Positions 1-8,215 are shown, counted from the first letter of the stretch. The stretch is DNA of 64,000 nucleotides from Sphingosinicella soli (GCF_014199685.1 NZ_JACHNZ010000018.1:1-64000), one strand, 5' to 3'. Notes: a model not told the origin generated them from the sequence alone. Translations and numbers: made by a program.

Positions 1-30
1 CTGCTCTTCCGTAAACCTCAGTCGCTTCAT
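1..30 (-). CDS. IS3-family transposase OrfA, first 10 codons only (partial)
   Basis: Ten codons starting at the ATG at 28-30 read MKRLRFTEEQ. This matches the N-terminus of the helix-turn-helix OrfA protein of IS3-family elements, which binds the element's ends and is normally frameshift-fused to the OrfB integrase. An in-frame ATG at 43-45 is an alternative start. The gene is cut by the window edge, so nothing can be said about integrity. The family assignment rests on a very short but characteristic sequence plus the adjacent terminal repeat. Confidence 0.6.
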   Translation of the reverse strand, partial: MKRLRFTEEQ

Positions 31-89
31 CGTCCGTCCTTCCATCAGGGCCGGACTCTAATCACGCGTGGAGGAAAATCAGGGGGTCA
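1..89 (-). mobile_element. IS3-family insertion sequence, terminal fragment (runs off left edge)
   Basis: The minus strand from 89 to 1 reads TGACCCCCTGATTTTCCTCC at its outer end, a TG-starting terminal repeat typical of IS3-family elements. About 60 bases further in is an ATG-initiated frame MKRLRFTEEQ, the hallmark start of IS3-family (IS407-like) OrfA transposases. The terminus is inferred at 89 because the plus-strand acyltransferase frame takes on family-like sequence just after it. The rest of the element, including OrfB and the other terminal repeat, lies outside the window, so neither target duplication nor activity can be judged. Confidence 0.72.
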
Positions 90-853
90 CGTCAGTGAAG
101 GGAGAGGCTGTTTCAGGATATAGCGTTCCCTATTTTTTACAGTCTGTATTCCTCTTGCAGAACTGGGGCTTCTCTGACGGTCTCCAATGGAACGTGCCGG
201 CCTGGTCAATCTCTACCGAATTTTTTGCCTACCTGTGTTTCCCGCTGTTGGTTGCGCTGCTGAAAATCTGCAACTGGCCGACGTGGAGCCTCTGCATTTC
301 CCTGGGTTTTATAACTTTGGGGCTGCACTGGTATTTTCGTTCGCTCGGATTCAATTTTGCCGGGGGTATTGAAAAAACGGGGCTGCTGAGATGCGTCGCC
401 CAGTTTTTCATGGGCATGATTCTATGTGTCCTCTTTCTGAGGGACCACCGGGAAAACGTGTTGAAGATCGGCCTGCTGCTGATGGCGGCAGTGATTTTCA
501 TTTCCATGCGCATGATCGAAAAGCAGGCGCCGGTAATCCCTCTGATTTGGGTGACAATGATTCTCGGTTTCGCGCTTTGGCGCCGTGCCAACCCGCTTCT
601 TGCGCGGCCGTTGGTGTGGCTGGGCGATGTCTCTTACGCCACGTATCTTTGCCACTACTTGGCATTCATTGTTTTCAAGCTGGTGTTCGTAGGCCCTGAA
701 CAGACGCCTCTATGGTTGATCCTGGGCTTTTATGGCGGCGTTCTCGTCGCGTCTCACCTGCTTTACAGATATGTTGAGAAGCCCTCTCAACGATGGTTGA
801 CGCGGCAGTATGGCGTGTCTCGTATGGTGCGGGCAGAATCGGCAAACGGCTGA
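90..853 (+). pseudogene. Acyltransferase 3 (OafA/YrhL-like) family remnant, N-terminus removed by IS insertion
   Basis: The frame encodes about 255 residues of a polytopic membrane O-acyltransferase, with the family-like stretch NVPAWSISTEFFAYLCFPLL near its start and multiple hydrophobic helices, ending VEKPSQRW. Acyltransferase-3 proteins modify surface or exported sugars and usually have 350-400 residues; their catalytic histidine and arginine region sits in the first helices, which are absent here. The open frame continues back to a GTG at 68, but that codon lies inside the insertion sequence. Base composition is visibly less GC-rich than the neighbouring core genes, suggesting acquired DNA. 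The stop lies 10 bases from the convergent yciB stop. It is probably non-functional; a chimeric product started inside the IS cannot be excluded. Confidence 0.8.
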
Positions 854-862
854 CAACGGAAC

Positions 863-1474
863 TCAGTCTTGCCCCCCGCCGTCCTTCCCGTGCTTCATCA
901 GGATCGGCGCCTGTGATGCCGCGAAGATCATCGAGATCACCAGCACGCCCCACACCTTGAAGGCGACCCACTGGTCGAACGTCAGCCAGGCGCGCAGGGC
1001 TTCGTTCAGCATTGCCATGGCGAGGAAGAAGATCGCCCAGTTGCGGGTGAGTTTCTTCCAGCCGTCGTCGTCCATTTCGGGAAAACCGCTTTCCATCACC
1101 AGCTTCAGCAGCGGCCGCCCCGTGATGAGGCCGAAGAACAGGATCGCAGCAAACATCGCGTAGATGATCGTCGTCTTGATCTGGAAGAAGCTCTCGTCGC
1201 GCAGATAGATGGTCATGCCGCCGAACACCGCGACGACGATACCGGTGAACCACTGCATGGGGGCGATGCGCCCGGTTTTCAGCTTCGAGACGATCATGGC
1301 GATGCCGGTGGCGATCATGAAGGCCGTCGTCGCCCACACCGCCTGGTTCACATCGTCGCCGGGCGCGAGGCTGTTCACCGCGAAGAACACGAGCAGTGGG
1401 CCGAAATCCAGCGCCATGCGAAGGCCTGAACCCTTTGTCTCAGGCTTCGGCGTCTTGTCTTCCGTTTCGGCCAT
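863..1474 (-). CDS. yciB: YciB / intracellular septation protein A family (inner membrane)
   Basis: The 203-residue product has five to six hydrophobic helices and the family features DFGPLLVFF near the N-terminus, followed by conserved charged loops (YLRDESFFQIKTT, GWKKLTRNWAIFF). YciB/IspZ proteins are inner-membrane proteins linked to septation and envelope integrity; their molecular activity is not established. The ATG overlaps the stop codon of ftsY (TAATG), so it is the last gene of the minus-strand dapF-mtaB-ftsY-yciB unit. The first 17 residues are a hydrophilic tail. The family call is secure. Confidence 0.92.
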   Translation of the reverse strand: MAETEDKTPKPETKGSGLRMALDFGPLLVFFAVNSLAPGDDVNQAVWATTAFMIATGIAMIVSKLKTGRIAPMQWFTGIVVAVFGGMTIYLRDESFFQIKTTIIYAMFAAILFFGLITGRPLLKLVMESGFPEMDDDGWKKLTRNWAIFFLAMAMLNEALRAWLTFDQWVAFKVWGVLVISMIFAASQAPILMKHGKDGGGQD

Positions 1475-2439
1475 TACCCGTCCTTTTTCGCTTCGATGCC
1501 CGCGAGCGCGCGGGAGAATTCGCCCGGATCGAACGGGCGCAGGTCGTCGATCCGCTCGCCCACGCCGATCGCGTGAACCGGCAGCCTGCCGCGCTCCGCC
1601 GCCGCGACGAGCACGCCGCCGCGCGCGGTGCCGTCCAGCTTGGTCATGACGAGCCCGGTGACGCCCGCCACTTCCTTGAACACGTCGATCTGGCTCAGCG
1701 CGTTCTGCCCCGTCGTGGCGTCGAGCACGAGCACGACGTCGTGCGGCGCCGATTCCATCTGGCGTTTCAGCACGCGCTTGATCTTGGCAAGCTCGTCCAT
1801 CAGCCCGGCCTTGTTCTGCAGGCGTCCGGCGGTGTCGATGATGAGCACGTCGGCGCCTGCCGCGCGCGCCTTCGTCAGCGCCTCGAACGCCAGCGCGGCG
1901 GCGTCCCCGCCCACGGCGCCCGAAACGATCGGGATGTTCAGCCGCCCGCCCCAGATCGAAAGCTGCTCGATCGCGGCGGCGCGGAACGTGTCGCCCGCCG
2001 CCAGCATCACGGAATAGTCCTGCTCCTGAAACAGATGCGCGAGCTTGGCGATGGTGGTGGTCTTGCCCGATCCGTTGACGCCGACCACAAGGATCACGTG
2101 CGGGCGCGGGAAGGCGGTGACCTCGATGGGCTTCGCCACCTTCGTCAGCACCGCCTCGACCTCGGCGGCGACGGCGGCTTTCACGTCGTCGTCGGAAACC
2201 TGCCGGTCGAACTTGTCGGCGGAAAGTTTGGCGGTGATGCGCGCGGCGGTGGCGGGGCCGAGGTCGGAGGCGATCAGCGCCTCCTCGATCTCTTCCAGCA
2301 TCGCCTCGTCGAGCGGGCGCCTGGAAACGAGCCCCGCGAGATTGTCGCCGAGCTTGCCCGATGTGCGCTGCAGCCCGGCGCGGAGCCGCGCGAGCCAGCC
2401 TTTCGGTTCTGCCTGTTCTTCGCTCACATCCTTGGTCAC
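1474..2439 (-). CDS. ftsY: Signal recognition particle receptor FtsY
   Basis: FtsY is the membrane-associated GTPase that docks SRP-ribosome complexes at the Sec translocon. The 321-residue protein has an NG domain with GVNGSGKT at 120-127, DTAGR at 202-206 and TKLDG at 266-270. The acidic A region typical of E. coli is almost absent (about 40 residues), as is usual for alphaproteobacteria. The start is GTG, chosen because it overlaps the mtaB stop (GTGA) and because the N-domain helices begin right after it. Its partner gene ffh lies about 4 kb away on the other strand. Confidence 0.97.
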   Translation of the reverse strand: MTKDVSEEQAEPKGWLARLRAGLQRTSGKLGDNLAGLVSRRPLDEAMLEEIEEALIASDLGPATAARITAKLSADKFDRQVSDDDVKAAVAAEVEAVLTKVAKPIEVTAFPRPHVILVVGVNGSGKTTTIAKLAHLFQEQDYSVMLAAGDTFRAAAIEQLSIWGGRLNIPIVSGAVGGDAAALAFEALTKARAAGADVLIIDTAGRLQNKAGLMDELAKIKRVLKRQMESAPHDVVLVLDATTGQNALSQIDVFKEVAGVTGLVMTKLDGTARGGVLVAAAERGRLPVHAIGVGERIDDLRPFDPGEFSRALAGIEAKKDG

Positions 2440-3692
2440 GCGCGCGTCGCTAGCAGCCGCGCGGCGTCCGCGCCAGTCACGCGTGCGCGCACGATGCTGC
2501 CCGGCGCGGCGGGCTGATCGAGCGCGGCGGGCGTGAAATCGGCGGCGTGGCCGCTCTGCCCGTCCTTCTCCACGAGCATGTCGATCGTGCGGCCTGCCTG
2601 CGCGGCGAGATGGGCGGCGAGCCTCTGCGCGGCGGCCTCGCGCAGCCGCGCGGCGCGGGCCTTGCGGAGGGGCATGGGAAGCTGCGGCATGCGCGCGGCG
2701 GGGGTGCCGGCGCGCGCGGAGTAGGGGAAGATGTGGCCGAACACGATGTCGCAGTCGGCGATCAGGCGCAGCGAGTTTTCGAACATGGCGTCGGTCTCGG
2801 TCGGGAATCCGGCGATGATGTCGGCGCCGACGGCGATCTCGGGCCGCTTCGCCTTCACGGCTTCCACGAAGCGCACGGCGTCGGCGCGGCTGTGGCGGCG
2901 CTTCATGCGTTTCAGGATCATGTCGTCGCCCGATTGCAGCGAAAGGTGCAGGTGCGGCATCACGCGCGCCTCACCCGTGATCGCTTCGATGAGCGCCGGG
3001 TCGGCCTCGATCGAATCGATCGACGACAGGCGCAGGCGCTGTAGCGCGGGCACATGGCGCAGGATGCGCTGCACGAGGCTGCCGAGCGTCGGGCTCCCCG
3101 GCAGGTCGGGGCCGTATGACGTCAGGTCGACGCCCGTCAGCACCACCTCCTGCGCGCCGCCGTCCACCAGCCGCTTGATCCGGTCGATCACGAGCCCGGC
3201 GGGCACGCTGCGCGAATTGCCGCGTGCGTAGGGGATGATGCAGAAGGTGCAGCGGTGGTCGCAGCCGTTCTGCACCTCCACGAAGGCGCGCGTGTTGGCG
3301 GCGAAGCCATCGAGCAGGTGCGGCGCCGTTTCGCGCACCGCCATGATATCGCCGACGCGCACGCGCCCATCCTTGTCACCGGCCGCGCCGAGCAGCGCCG
3401 CGGCGTCCAGCTTCTCGGCATTGCCGACGACGCGGGAAACCTCGGGCATCGCCGCGAAGCTCGCCGCTTCCACCTGCGCCGCGCAGCCTGTCACGATCAC
3501 GCGCGCGTCGGGGCGCTCGCGCTTCAGGCGGCGGATCGTCTGCCGCGCCTGCCGCACCGCCTCGCCGGTCACGGCGCAGCTGTTGATGACGATGGTGTCC
3601 GCGTCCCCCGCGGCGGCGAGCGACTGGCGGATGATCTCGCCCTCATAGATATTCAGGCGGCAGCCGAAATTGATGACCTGGCGGTCGCTCAA
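2436..3692 (-). CDS. mtaB: tRNA t6A37 methylthiotransferase MtaB
   Basis: MtaB is a radical-SAM enzyme that converts N6-threonylcarbamoyladenosine-37 of tRNA into its 2-methylthio form. The 418-residue protein shows the N-terminal UPF0004 domain with cluster cysteines C11, C39 and C70, the radical-SAM motif C144-x3-C148-x2-C151 (CDHRCTFC), and a C-terminal TRAM-like region. The start is taken as TTG, overlapping the dapF stop (TTGA), because VINFGC must be at the extreme N-terminus of this family; upstream ATG codons in this frame lie deep within dapF. Translational coupling with dapF is likely. The substrate is functionally linked to TsaE, encoded at 30510. Confidence 0.94.
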   Translation of the reverse strand: MSDRQVINFGCRLNIYEGEIIRQSLAAAGDADTIVINSCAVTGEAVRQARQTIRRLKRERPDARVIVTGCAAQVEAASFAAMPEVSRVVGNAEKLDAAALLGAAGDKDGRVRVGDIMAVRETAPHLLDGFAANTRAFVEVQNGCDHRCTFCIIPYARGNSRSVPAGLVIDRIKRLVDGGAQEVVLTGVDLTSYGPDLPGSPTLGSLVQRILRHVPALQRLRLSSIDSIEADPALIEAITGEARVMPHLHLSLQSGDDMILKRMKRRHSRADAVRFVEAVKAKRPEIAVGADIIAGFPTETDAMFENSLRLIADCDIVFGHIFPYSARAGTPAARMPQLPMPLRKARAARLREAAAQRLAAHLAAQAGRTIDMLVEKDGQSGHAADFTPAALDQPAAPGSIVRARVTGADAARLLATRA

Positions 3693-4495
3693 GCGTAGGC
3701 CTCGAGGTCGATCTCGCCGGTGAAGGCGGTGGTTGCGGGGCCGGTCATCACGATGTGGTTGTCGTTGCGCCATGCGATCGAAAGGTCGCCGCCGGGCAGC
3801 GTCACCGTCACCGCGCGGTCCACCAGGCCCCGGCGCATCGCCGCGACGGCGGTGGCGCAGGCGCCGGTGCCGCAGGCGCGGGTCAGCCCGGCGCCGCGTT
3901 CCCACACCCGCAGGCGGATGTGCGCGCGCGAAACGATGCTTGCGACGTTCACATTGATCCGCGCGGGAAACAACGCGTCATGCTCGATGATCGGTCCCAG
4001 CCGGTCCAGCGCGACCGCATCGGTATCGGGCACGAAGAACACCGCATGCGGGTTGCCCACGTTCACCGCGACCGGGTTTTCGAGCGATTCCCAGCCCACC
4101 GGCATGTGCAGCGTGTCCATCGCGTAGGCGATCGGGATCTCGTCCCAGCCGAAGCGCGGCGCGCCCATGTCGATGCTGGCGCCGTCCGCCGTCGCCGTCC
4201 CCTCGATCACCCCGCCTGCGGTCTCGATGACGGCATTGGCGCCGATCACCTGCGCCACGCAGCGGGATGCGTTGCCGCACGCCTCCACCTCGCCGCCGTC
4301 CGCGTTCCAGATACGCATGCGCGCATCGGCGCGGTCGGACCCCTCGATGACGATCAGCTGGTCGCAGCCGACGCCGGTATGCCGGTTCGCGATCGCGCGC
4401 ACCTGCGCCGCCGTCAGCGCCAGGGGCGCGCGGCGCGCATCGAACACGACGAAGTCGTTGCCGAGGCCGTGCATCTTGAGAAACGGGCGAGTCAT
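3689..4495 (-). CDS. dapF: Diaminopimelate epimerase
   Basis: DapF interconverts LL- and meso-diaminopimelate, the last step before lysine and a precursor of peptidoglycan. The 268-residue protein has the two catalytic cysteines in their usual settings, C73 in EACGNASR and C208 in RACGTGAC, plus the N-terminal FLKMHGLGNDF signature. The ATG is the one directly before that signature, giving normal family length. It is the first gene of the minus-strand unit that continues through mtaB, ftsY and yciB with overlapping stop/start codons. The upstream region contains a perfect 20-bp palindrome. Confidence 0.97.
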   Translation of the reverse strand: MTRPFLKMHGLGNDFVVFDARRAPLALTAAQVRAIANRHTGVGCDQLIVIEGSDRADARMRIWNADGGEVEACGNASRCVAQVIGANAVIETAGGVIEGTATADGASIDMGAPRFGWDEIPIAYAMDTLHMPVGWESLENPVAVNVGNPHAVFFVPDTDAVALDRLGPIIEHDALFPARINVNVASIVSRAHIRLRVWERGAGLTRACGTGACATAVAAMRRGLVDRAVTVTLPGGDLSIAWRNDNHIVMTGPATTAFTGEIDLEAYA

Positions 4496-4530
4496 CGCGC
4501 AGCATTTAGGGATTGCGCGCTCCCAAGTCC

Positions 4531-4566
4531 ATGCGCGGGGCCCCGCGCATTGTCGGCGCATTGTCG
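4531..4566. repeat. Perfect 20-bp palindrome plus tandem 11-mer between dapF and a divergent gene
   Basis: Positions 4531-4550 read ATGCGCGGGGCCCCGCGCAT, a perfect palindrome. Its right end overlaps two consecutive copies of GCGCATTGTCG (4545-4555 and 4556-4566). It lies in the 102-bp gap between the divergent starts of dapF (4495) and the lipoprotein gene (4598). It could be a regulator site or an RNA hairpin in one of the leaders; nothing in the sequence decides which. Confidence 0.6.
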
Positions 4567-4597
4567 GCGCGGCCGGGTTCAGGGTAAACGGGGGAGA

Positions 4598-5305
4598 ATG
4601 AATCGTCGCTCCATTCTCCTGTGCGCCATTGTGTTGGCGGCGTGCAATGCGCCGCCGGCGCCCCCGCCGCCGCCCGGCGAGGACAGTTTTCCTTCCGTCG
4701 AGCGCCCCGTCGCCGAGATCGTCAGCGCGCAGTTTTCCGACGAGGAAAGTCGCGAGCAGGCCGGCGAAGCGCGCCGCGTGATGGATCTGATGGGTATTGC
4801 AGCGGGCGCCACGGTTGCGGATATCGGTGCGGGGCGCGGCTATTACACGGTCAACCTCTCGCGCCGCGTCGGCGCGGATGGCCGCATTTATGCCGAGGAT
4901 ATTTTCGCGAACACGGTGAACGACCTGCGCGGCCGCGTGCATGCGGAGGGGTTCAGCAACGTCTCGGTCGTGCTCGGCACGCCGGGGAATCCCAAGCTGC
5001 CGCCGCAAAGTCTCGATCGCGCGCTTCTCGTGCACATGTACCACGAGATCGAAAACCCTTACGAACTCCTCTGGAACCTGCGGACAAGCCTGAAACCCGG
5101 CGCGCTTCTGGGCATCGTGGATGCCGATCGGCCGACGCGGAACCACGGTACGCCGCCGTGGCTGCTGGAATGCGAGGTAACGGCGATCGGGTTCGAGCGG
5201 CAGGCGCTGCATGAACTCGACGGGAAATCCTATCTCGCGATCTACGCCGCGACGAAGCCCCGTCCGCGTCCCATCGATATCCAGCCCTGCCGGTCAGCGC
5301 CGTAG
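4598..5305 (+). CDS. Lipoprotein with class I SAM-dependent methyltransferase fold
   Basis: The 235-residue product starts with a lipoprotein signal peptide (MNRRSILLCAIVLAAC, lipobox LAAC, predicted lipidated Cys16) and a proline-rich linker. A Rossmann methyltransferase core follows: SAM motif VADIGAGRGYYTVNLS near 69-84, acidic YAEDIF after the second strand, and a post-motif region with ALLVHMYHEI. Family members act on small molecules or proteins, but no substrate is evident. Export of a SAM-binding fold is odd because SAM is cytoplasmic, so the domain may have another ligand, or the signal may act only as a membrane anchor. It is monocistronic, divergent from dapF, and ends in a strong terminator that overlaps its stop codon. 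Confidence 0.82.
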   Translation: MNRRSILLCAIVLAACNAPPAPPPPPGEDSFPSVERPVAEIVSAQFSDEESREQAGEARRVMDLMGIAAGATVADIGAGRGYYTVNLSRRVGADGRIYAEDIFANTVNDLRGRVHAEGFSNVSVVLGTPGNPKLPPQSLDRALLVHMYHEIENPYELLWNLRTSLKPGALLGIVDADRPTRNHGTPPWLLECEVTAIGFERQALHELDGKSYLAIYAATKPRPRPIDIQPCRSAP

Positions 5306-5332
5306 ACGCGCGGGGCGTCTACGGCGCTTTTT
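5297..5332 (+). terminator. Rho-independent terminator after the methyltransferase-like lipoprotein
   Basis: A perfect 12-bp stem (GCGCCGTAGACG at 5297-5308 and its complement at 5316-5327) with a 7-base loop is followed by five T residues. The left arm contains the TAG stop codon of the upstream gene. Confidence 0.9.
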
Positions 5333-5353
5333 AGACAGACTAGTTAGACGGGC

Positions 5354-5899
5354 CTAGAAGTGGAACACGACCGCCGCAGTCGGGCGGATGCTCTGGAACT
5401 CGTCGAACGTGTCGACGGCGAGGCGCAGGCGAACGCCGCTCTCACCCGTCACGCCGCCGAGCCCGATGTCCTTCGGGCCGACCTCGACACCGAAACCGTA
5501 GATTTCGTTGCGGTCGTCACCGATGTCGGTGTTGACCCACTGATAGCCGGCGCGGCCGAAGATCATGCCGCTTTCGCCGATGCGAAGGCCCAGATGGCCG
5601 GTGACGCCATATTCCCAGTCAATGTCGTTGAAACCCTTGGCGACATTGCCTTCGGCGCCGACGACGAACATGCCGAGCGGCACGTTCACGCCTGCGAAGC
5701 CGGTCACGAGGCCGCCCTTGGCGCTGCCCTGCGTTTGCAGCAGGCCTTTGTTGCCGGTGTCGAAATCATGCCAGCCGCCGCCGATGCCGATGTAGGGCTC
5801 GATGCCGAACGCGCGGCTGCCGTCGGGTGCCTCCTGGGCGTTTGCGGCGGCGAACGGAAGGGTGGCGGCGCAAAGCGCCGCGATCAGGGTGAGTTTCAT
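5354..5899 (-). CDS. Outer-membrane beta-barrel (opacity-like) protein
   Basis: The 181-residue product has a classical signal peptide (MKLTLIAALCAATLPFAAANA, cleavage after ANA), then glycine-rich alternating strands typical of eight-stranded porin-like barrels (YIGIGGGWHDF, FAGVNVPLGMFVVGAEGNV, GHLGLRIGESGMIFGRAGYQW). It ends in phenylalanine (VVFHF), the usual C-terminal signal for outer-membrane insertion. No ligand or function can be assigned. The gene is convergent with the methyltransferase-like lipoprotein and stands alone. The family call is by topology rather than a specific motif. Confidence 0.8.
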   Translation of the reverse strand: MKLTLIAALCAATLPFAAANAQEAPDGSRAFGIEPYIGIGGGWHDFDTGNKGLLQTQGSAKGGLVTGFAGVNVPLGMFVVGAEGNVAKGFNDIDWEYGVTGHLGLRIGESGMIFGRAGYQWVNTDIGDDRNEIYGFGVEVGPKDIGLGGVTGESGVRLRLAVDTFDEFQSIRPTAAVVFHF

Positions 5900-6235
5900 G
5901 GAAAATACCTCTTACGCTTGGGACGTGCGATGGGGTCGCACGCCGGGCTTGAACACGCGTCGCCGGACGAAAATGCCCCTAAGCCTGACCGGCGACAGTG
6001 GCATCAACAGGCGGGCGCGGCTCGGGTTGCACGCGCGGTTTCGATTGCCGCCACTGGTGTTGCCAAGCAGCAACAGGCCCCGCGCGCGCATTGACATCAG
6101 CGTGCCCCGCCCCTAGGGGAGCCGAGCTTTTCTTTGAAAGCGAGAGTACGAGACGCGTCCACGGATGCACGCCGGTCAGCGAAGATTCGCCCGCCGGCGC
6201 GTTTTGCGTTGGGGTGTTTCGCGAAAAGGATGTGA
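5900..6235. other. 336-bp intergenic region between divergent barrel gene and ffh
   Basis: No convincing gene is seen. It must hold the divergent promoters for the barrel protein and for ffh. A TTGACA at 6091-6096, 17 bp before TAGGGG (6114-6119), is a weak promoter candidate toward ffh. The conserved SRP RNA core (GGTCAGG followed by GGAAGCAGCC) was looked for here and not found. Confidence 0.5.
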
Positions 6236-7666
6236 ATGTTCGAAAGCCTTTCAGAGCGTCTTGGCAGCGTCTTCGAGCGCCTGCGCGGCCGCGGCGCGCT
6301 GAGCGAGATCGACGTGCGCGCAGCGATGCGCGAGGTGCGAGTCGCGCTTCTGGAAGCCGACGTCGCGCTGCCCGTCGCCAAGAGCTTTATCGACAAGGTC
6401 ACCGAACGCGCGGTCGGCGCCGAGGTCACGCGGTCGGTCACGCCGGGCCAGCAGGTCGTCAAGATCGTCCACGACGAGCTTGCCGCCATGCTCGGCGGCG
6501 ATGCCGAAGGGCTCGAACTCGATGTGACGCCGCCTGCGGTCATCATGATGGTCGGCCTCCAGGGGTCGGGCAAGACGACGACGACCGCGAAGATCGCCAA
6601 GCGCCTGAAGGAAAGGGACCGGAAGAAGGTTCTGATGGCGTCGCTCGACGTCAACCGTCCCGCCGCTCAGGAACAGCTCCGCATTCTCGGCGAGCAGACC
6701 GAGGTGACGACGCTGCCGGTCATCGCCGGCCAGCAGCCGGTCGATATCGCCCGCCGCGCCATGCAGGCCGCGAAACTTCAGGGCTTCGACGTGCTGATGC
6801 TCGATACGGCGGGGCGTCTTCACGTCGATGCCGCGCTGATGGCGGAGATGCAGAGCGTTGCGGGCGTCGCGACGCCGCAGGAAATCCTGCTCGTTGTCGA
6901 CGCGCTCACCGGCCAGGACGCGGTGAACGTCGCTGAAAACTTCTCGAAACAGGTCGATCTCACCGGCGTCGTGCTCACCCGCATGGACGGCGACGCGCGC
7001 GGCGGCGCCGCGCTTTCAATGCGGCATGTCACCGGCAAGCCGATCAAGTTCGTCGGCATCGGCGAAAAGCTCGATGCGCTCGATGTGTTCGATCCGCAGC
7101 GCGTCGCGGGTCGCATTCTCGGCATGGGCGACGTCGTCAGCCTGGTCGAGAAGGCCGCCGCGACGATCGAGCACGAAGACGCCGAGCGCATGGCGGCGAA
7201 GCTCGCCAAGGGTCAGTTCGACATGAACGACCTGCGCTCCCAGCTTCAGCAGATGAAGAAGATGGGCGGCATGGCCGGCCTCATCGGCATGCTGCCCGGC
7301 ATGGGCAAGCTCGCCGCGCAGGCCGAAAAGGCCGGCGCCGACGACAGGCTGCTCGGCCGCATGGAGGCGGTGATCCTGTCCATGACGCCCAAGGAGCGCG
7401 GCAAGCCCGAACTTTTGAACGCGAAGCGCAAGATCCGCATCGCGAACGGCGCGGGGACGACGGTGCAGGAGGTGAACAAGCTCCTGAAGATGCACCAGGA
7501 AATGTCCACGGCGATGAAGAAGATCCGGAAGATGGGCGGCATGAAGGGGCTTGCCGGTCTTATGGGGAAAATGGGCGGGGGCATCCCCGGCCTTGGTGGT
7601 CTCGGAGGATTGGGCGGGGGCGGCATGCCGCAGCTTCCGCCCGGCTTCGACAAGTTCAAACGATAA
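6236..7666 (+). CDS. ffh: Signal recognition particle protein Ffh
   Basis: Ffh binds signal sequences and SRP RNA and delivers nascent inner-membrane proteins to FtsY. The 476-residue protein has an N domain, a GTPase domain with GLQGSGKT at 107-114 and DTAGR near 202, and a methionine-rich M domain from about 300 (QQMKKMGGMAGLIGMLPGMGK). It ends in a Gly/Met-rich tail. The ATG lies 5 bases after an AAGGA-like site. It is the first gene of the ffh-rpsP-rimM-(vapBC)-trmD-rplS operon, with 27 bp to rpsP. Confidence 0.98.
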   Translation: MFESLSERLGSVFERLRGRGALSEIDVRAAMREVRVALLEADVALPVAKSFIDKVTERAVGAEVTRSVTPGQQVVKIVHDELAAMLGGDAEGLELDVTPPAVIMMVGLQGSGKTTTTAKIAKRLKERDRKKVLMASLDVNRPAAQEQLRILGEQTEVTTLPVIAGQQPVDIARRAMQAAKLQGFDVLMLDTAGRLHVDAALMAEMQSVAGVATPQEILLVVDALTGQDAVNVAENFSKQVDLTGVVLTRMDGDARGGAALSMRHVTGKPIKFVGIGEKLDALDVFDPQRVAGRILGMGDVVSLVEKAAATIEHEDAERMAAKLAKGQFDMNDLRSQLQQMKKMGGMAGLIGMLPGMGKLAAQAEKAGADDRLLGRMEAVILSMTPKERGKPELLNAKRKIRIANGAGTTVQEVNKLLKMHQEMSTAMKKIRKMGGMKGLAGLMGKMGGGIPGLGGLGGLGGGGMPQLPPGFDKFKR

Positions 7667-7693
7667 TCTCAATTCAAGCAAGGAAACGAAAAC

Positions 7694-8212
7694 ATGGCTA
7701 TTTCCATCCGTCTCGCGCGCGGCGGCGCCAAGAAGCGCCCCGTTTACCGCATCGTCGTCGCCGATTCGCGCAATCCGCGTGACGGCAAGTATCTGGAGCG
7801 CCTCGGCACCTACAATCCGCTGCTGCCGAAGGATTCGGGCGAGCGCGTGAAGCTGGATGCCGAGCGCGCTGCGCATTGGCTGAGCGTCGGCGCGCAGCCC
7901 TCCGACCGCGTTGCCCGCTTCCTTGATGCGGCCGGTCTGATGAAGCGCGCCGCGAAGAACAACCCGAAGAAAGCCGAGCCGGGCGAGAAGGCCAAGGAAC
8001 GCGCCGAGGAGCGTGCAACGAAGGCCGCCGAAGCCGAAGCCGCCGCGAATGCGCCCGCCGAAGAAGCGCCTGCTGAGGAAGCGCCTGCTGAAGAAGCCCC
8101 CGTCGAGGCCGCTCCCGCCGAAGTCGCCGCCGAAGCCCCGGCTGAAGCTCCGGCCGAAGCGGCTGCCGAGGACGCCGCGCCTGTGGCCGACGAAGCCCAG
8201 AAGGCCGAGTAA
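7694..8212 (+). CDS. rpsP: 30S ribosomal protein S16 with long acidic tail
   Basis: S16 binds 16S rRNA and is needed for 30S assembly. Residues 1-85 are a normal S16 ([20 protein letters not shown], then [14 protein letters not shown]). The protein then extends to 172 residues, about twice the typical 80-90. A basic [21 protein letters not shown] stretch is followed by alternating Ala/Glu/Pro repeats (EEAPA units). The tail codes cleanly to a stop at 8210-8212 and is in frame with the domain, so it is not a frameshift. A good Shine-Dalgarno (AAGGAAA) precedes the ATG. Such tails occur in sphingomonad S16 proteins; their role is unknown to me. Confidence 0.96.
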   Translation: MAISIRLARGGAKKRPVYRIVVADSRNPRDGKYLERLGTYNPLLPKDSGERVKLDAERAAHWLSVGAQPSDRVARFLDAAGLMKRAAKNNPKKAEPGEKAKERAEERATKAAEAEAAANAPAEEAPAEEAPAEEAPVEAAPAEVAAEAPAEAPAEAAAEDAAPVADEAQKAE

Positions 8213-8215
8213 GAC

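Noticed and set aside
5900-6235. Possible SRP RNA gene next to ffh
   Set aside because: The conserved GGTCAGG...GGAAGCAGCC core is absent, so the RNA must be elsewhere.
8040-8205. Simple-sequence repeat or frameshift in rpsP
   Set aside because: The repeat keeps one frame and imperfect codons up to a proper stop with rimM 3 bases later, so it looks like a real protein tail.
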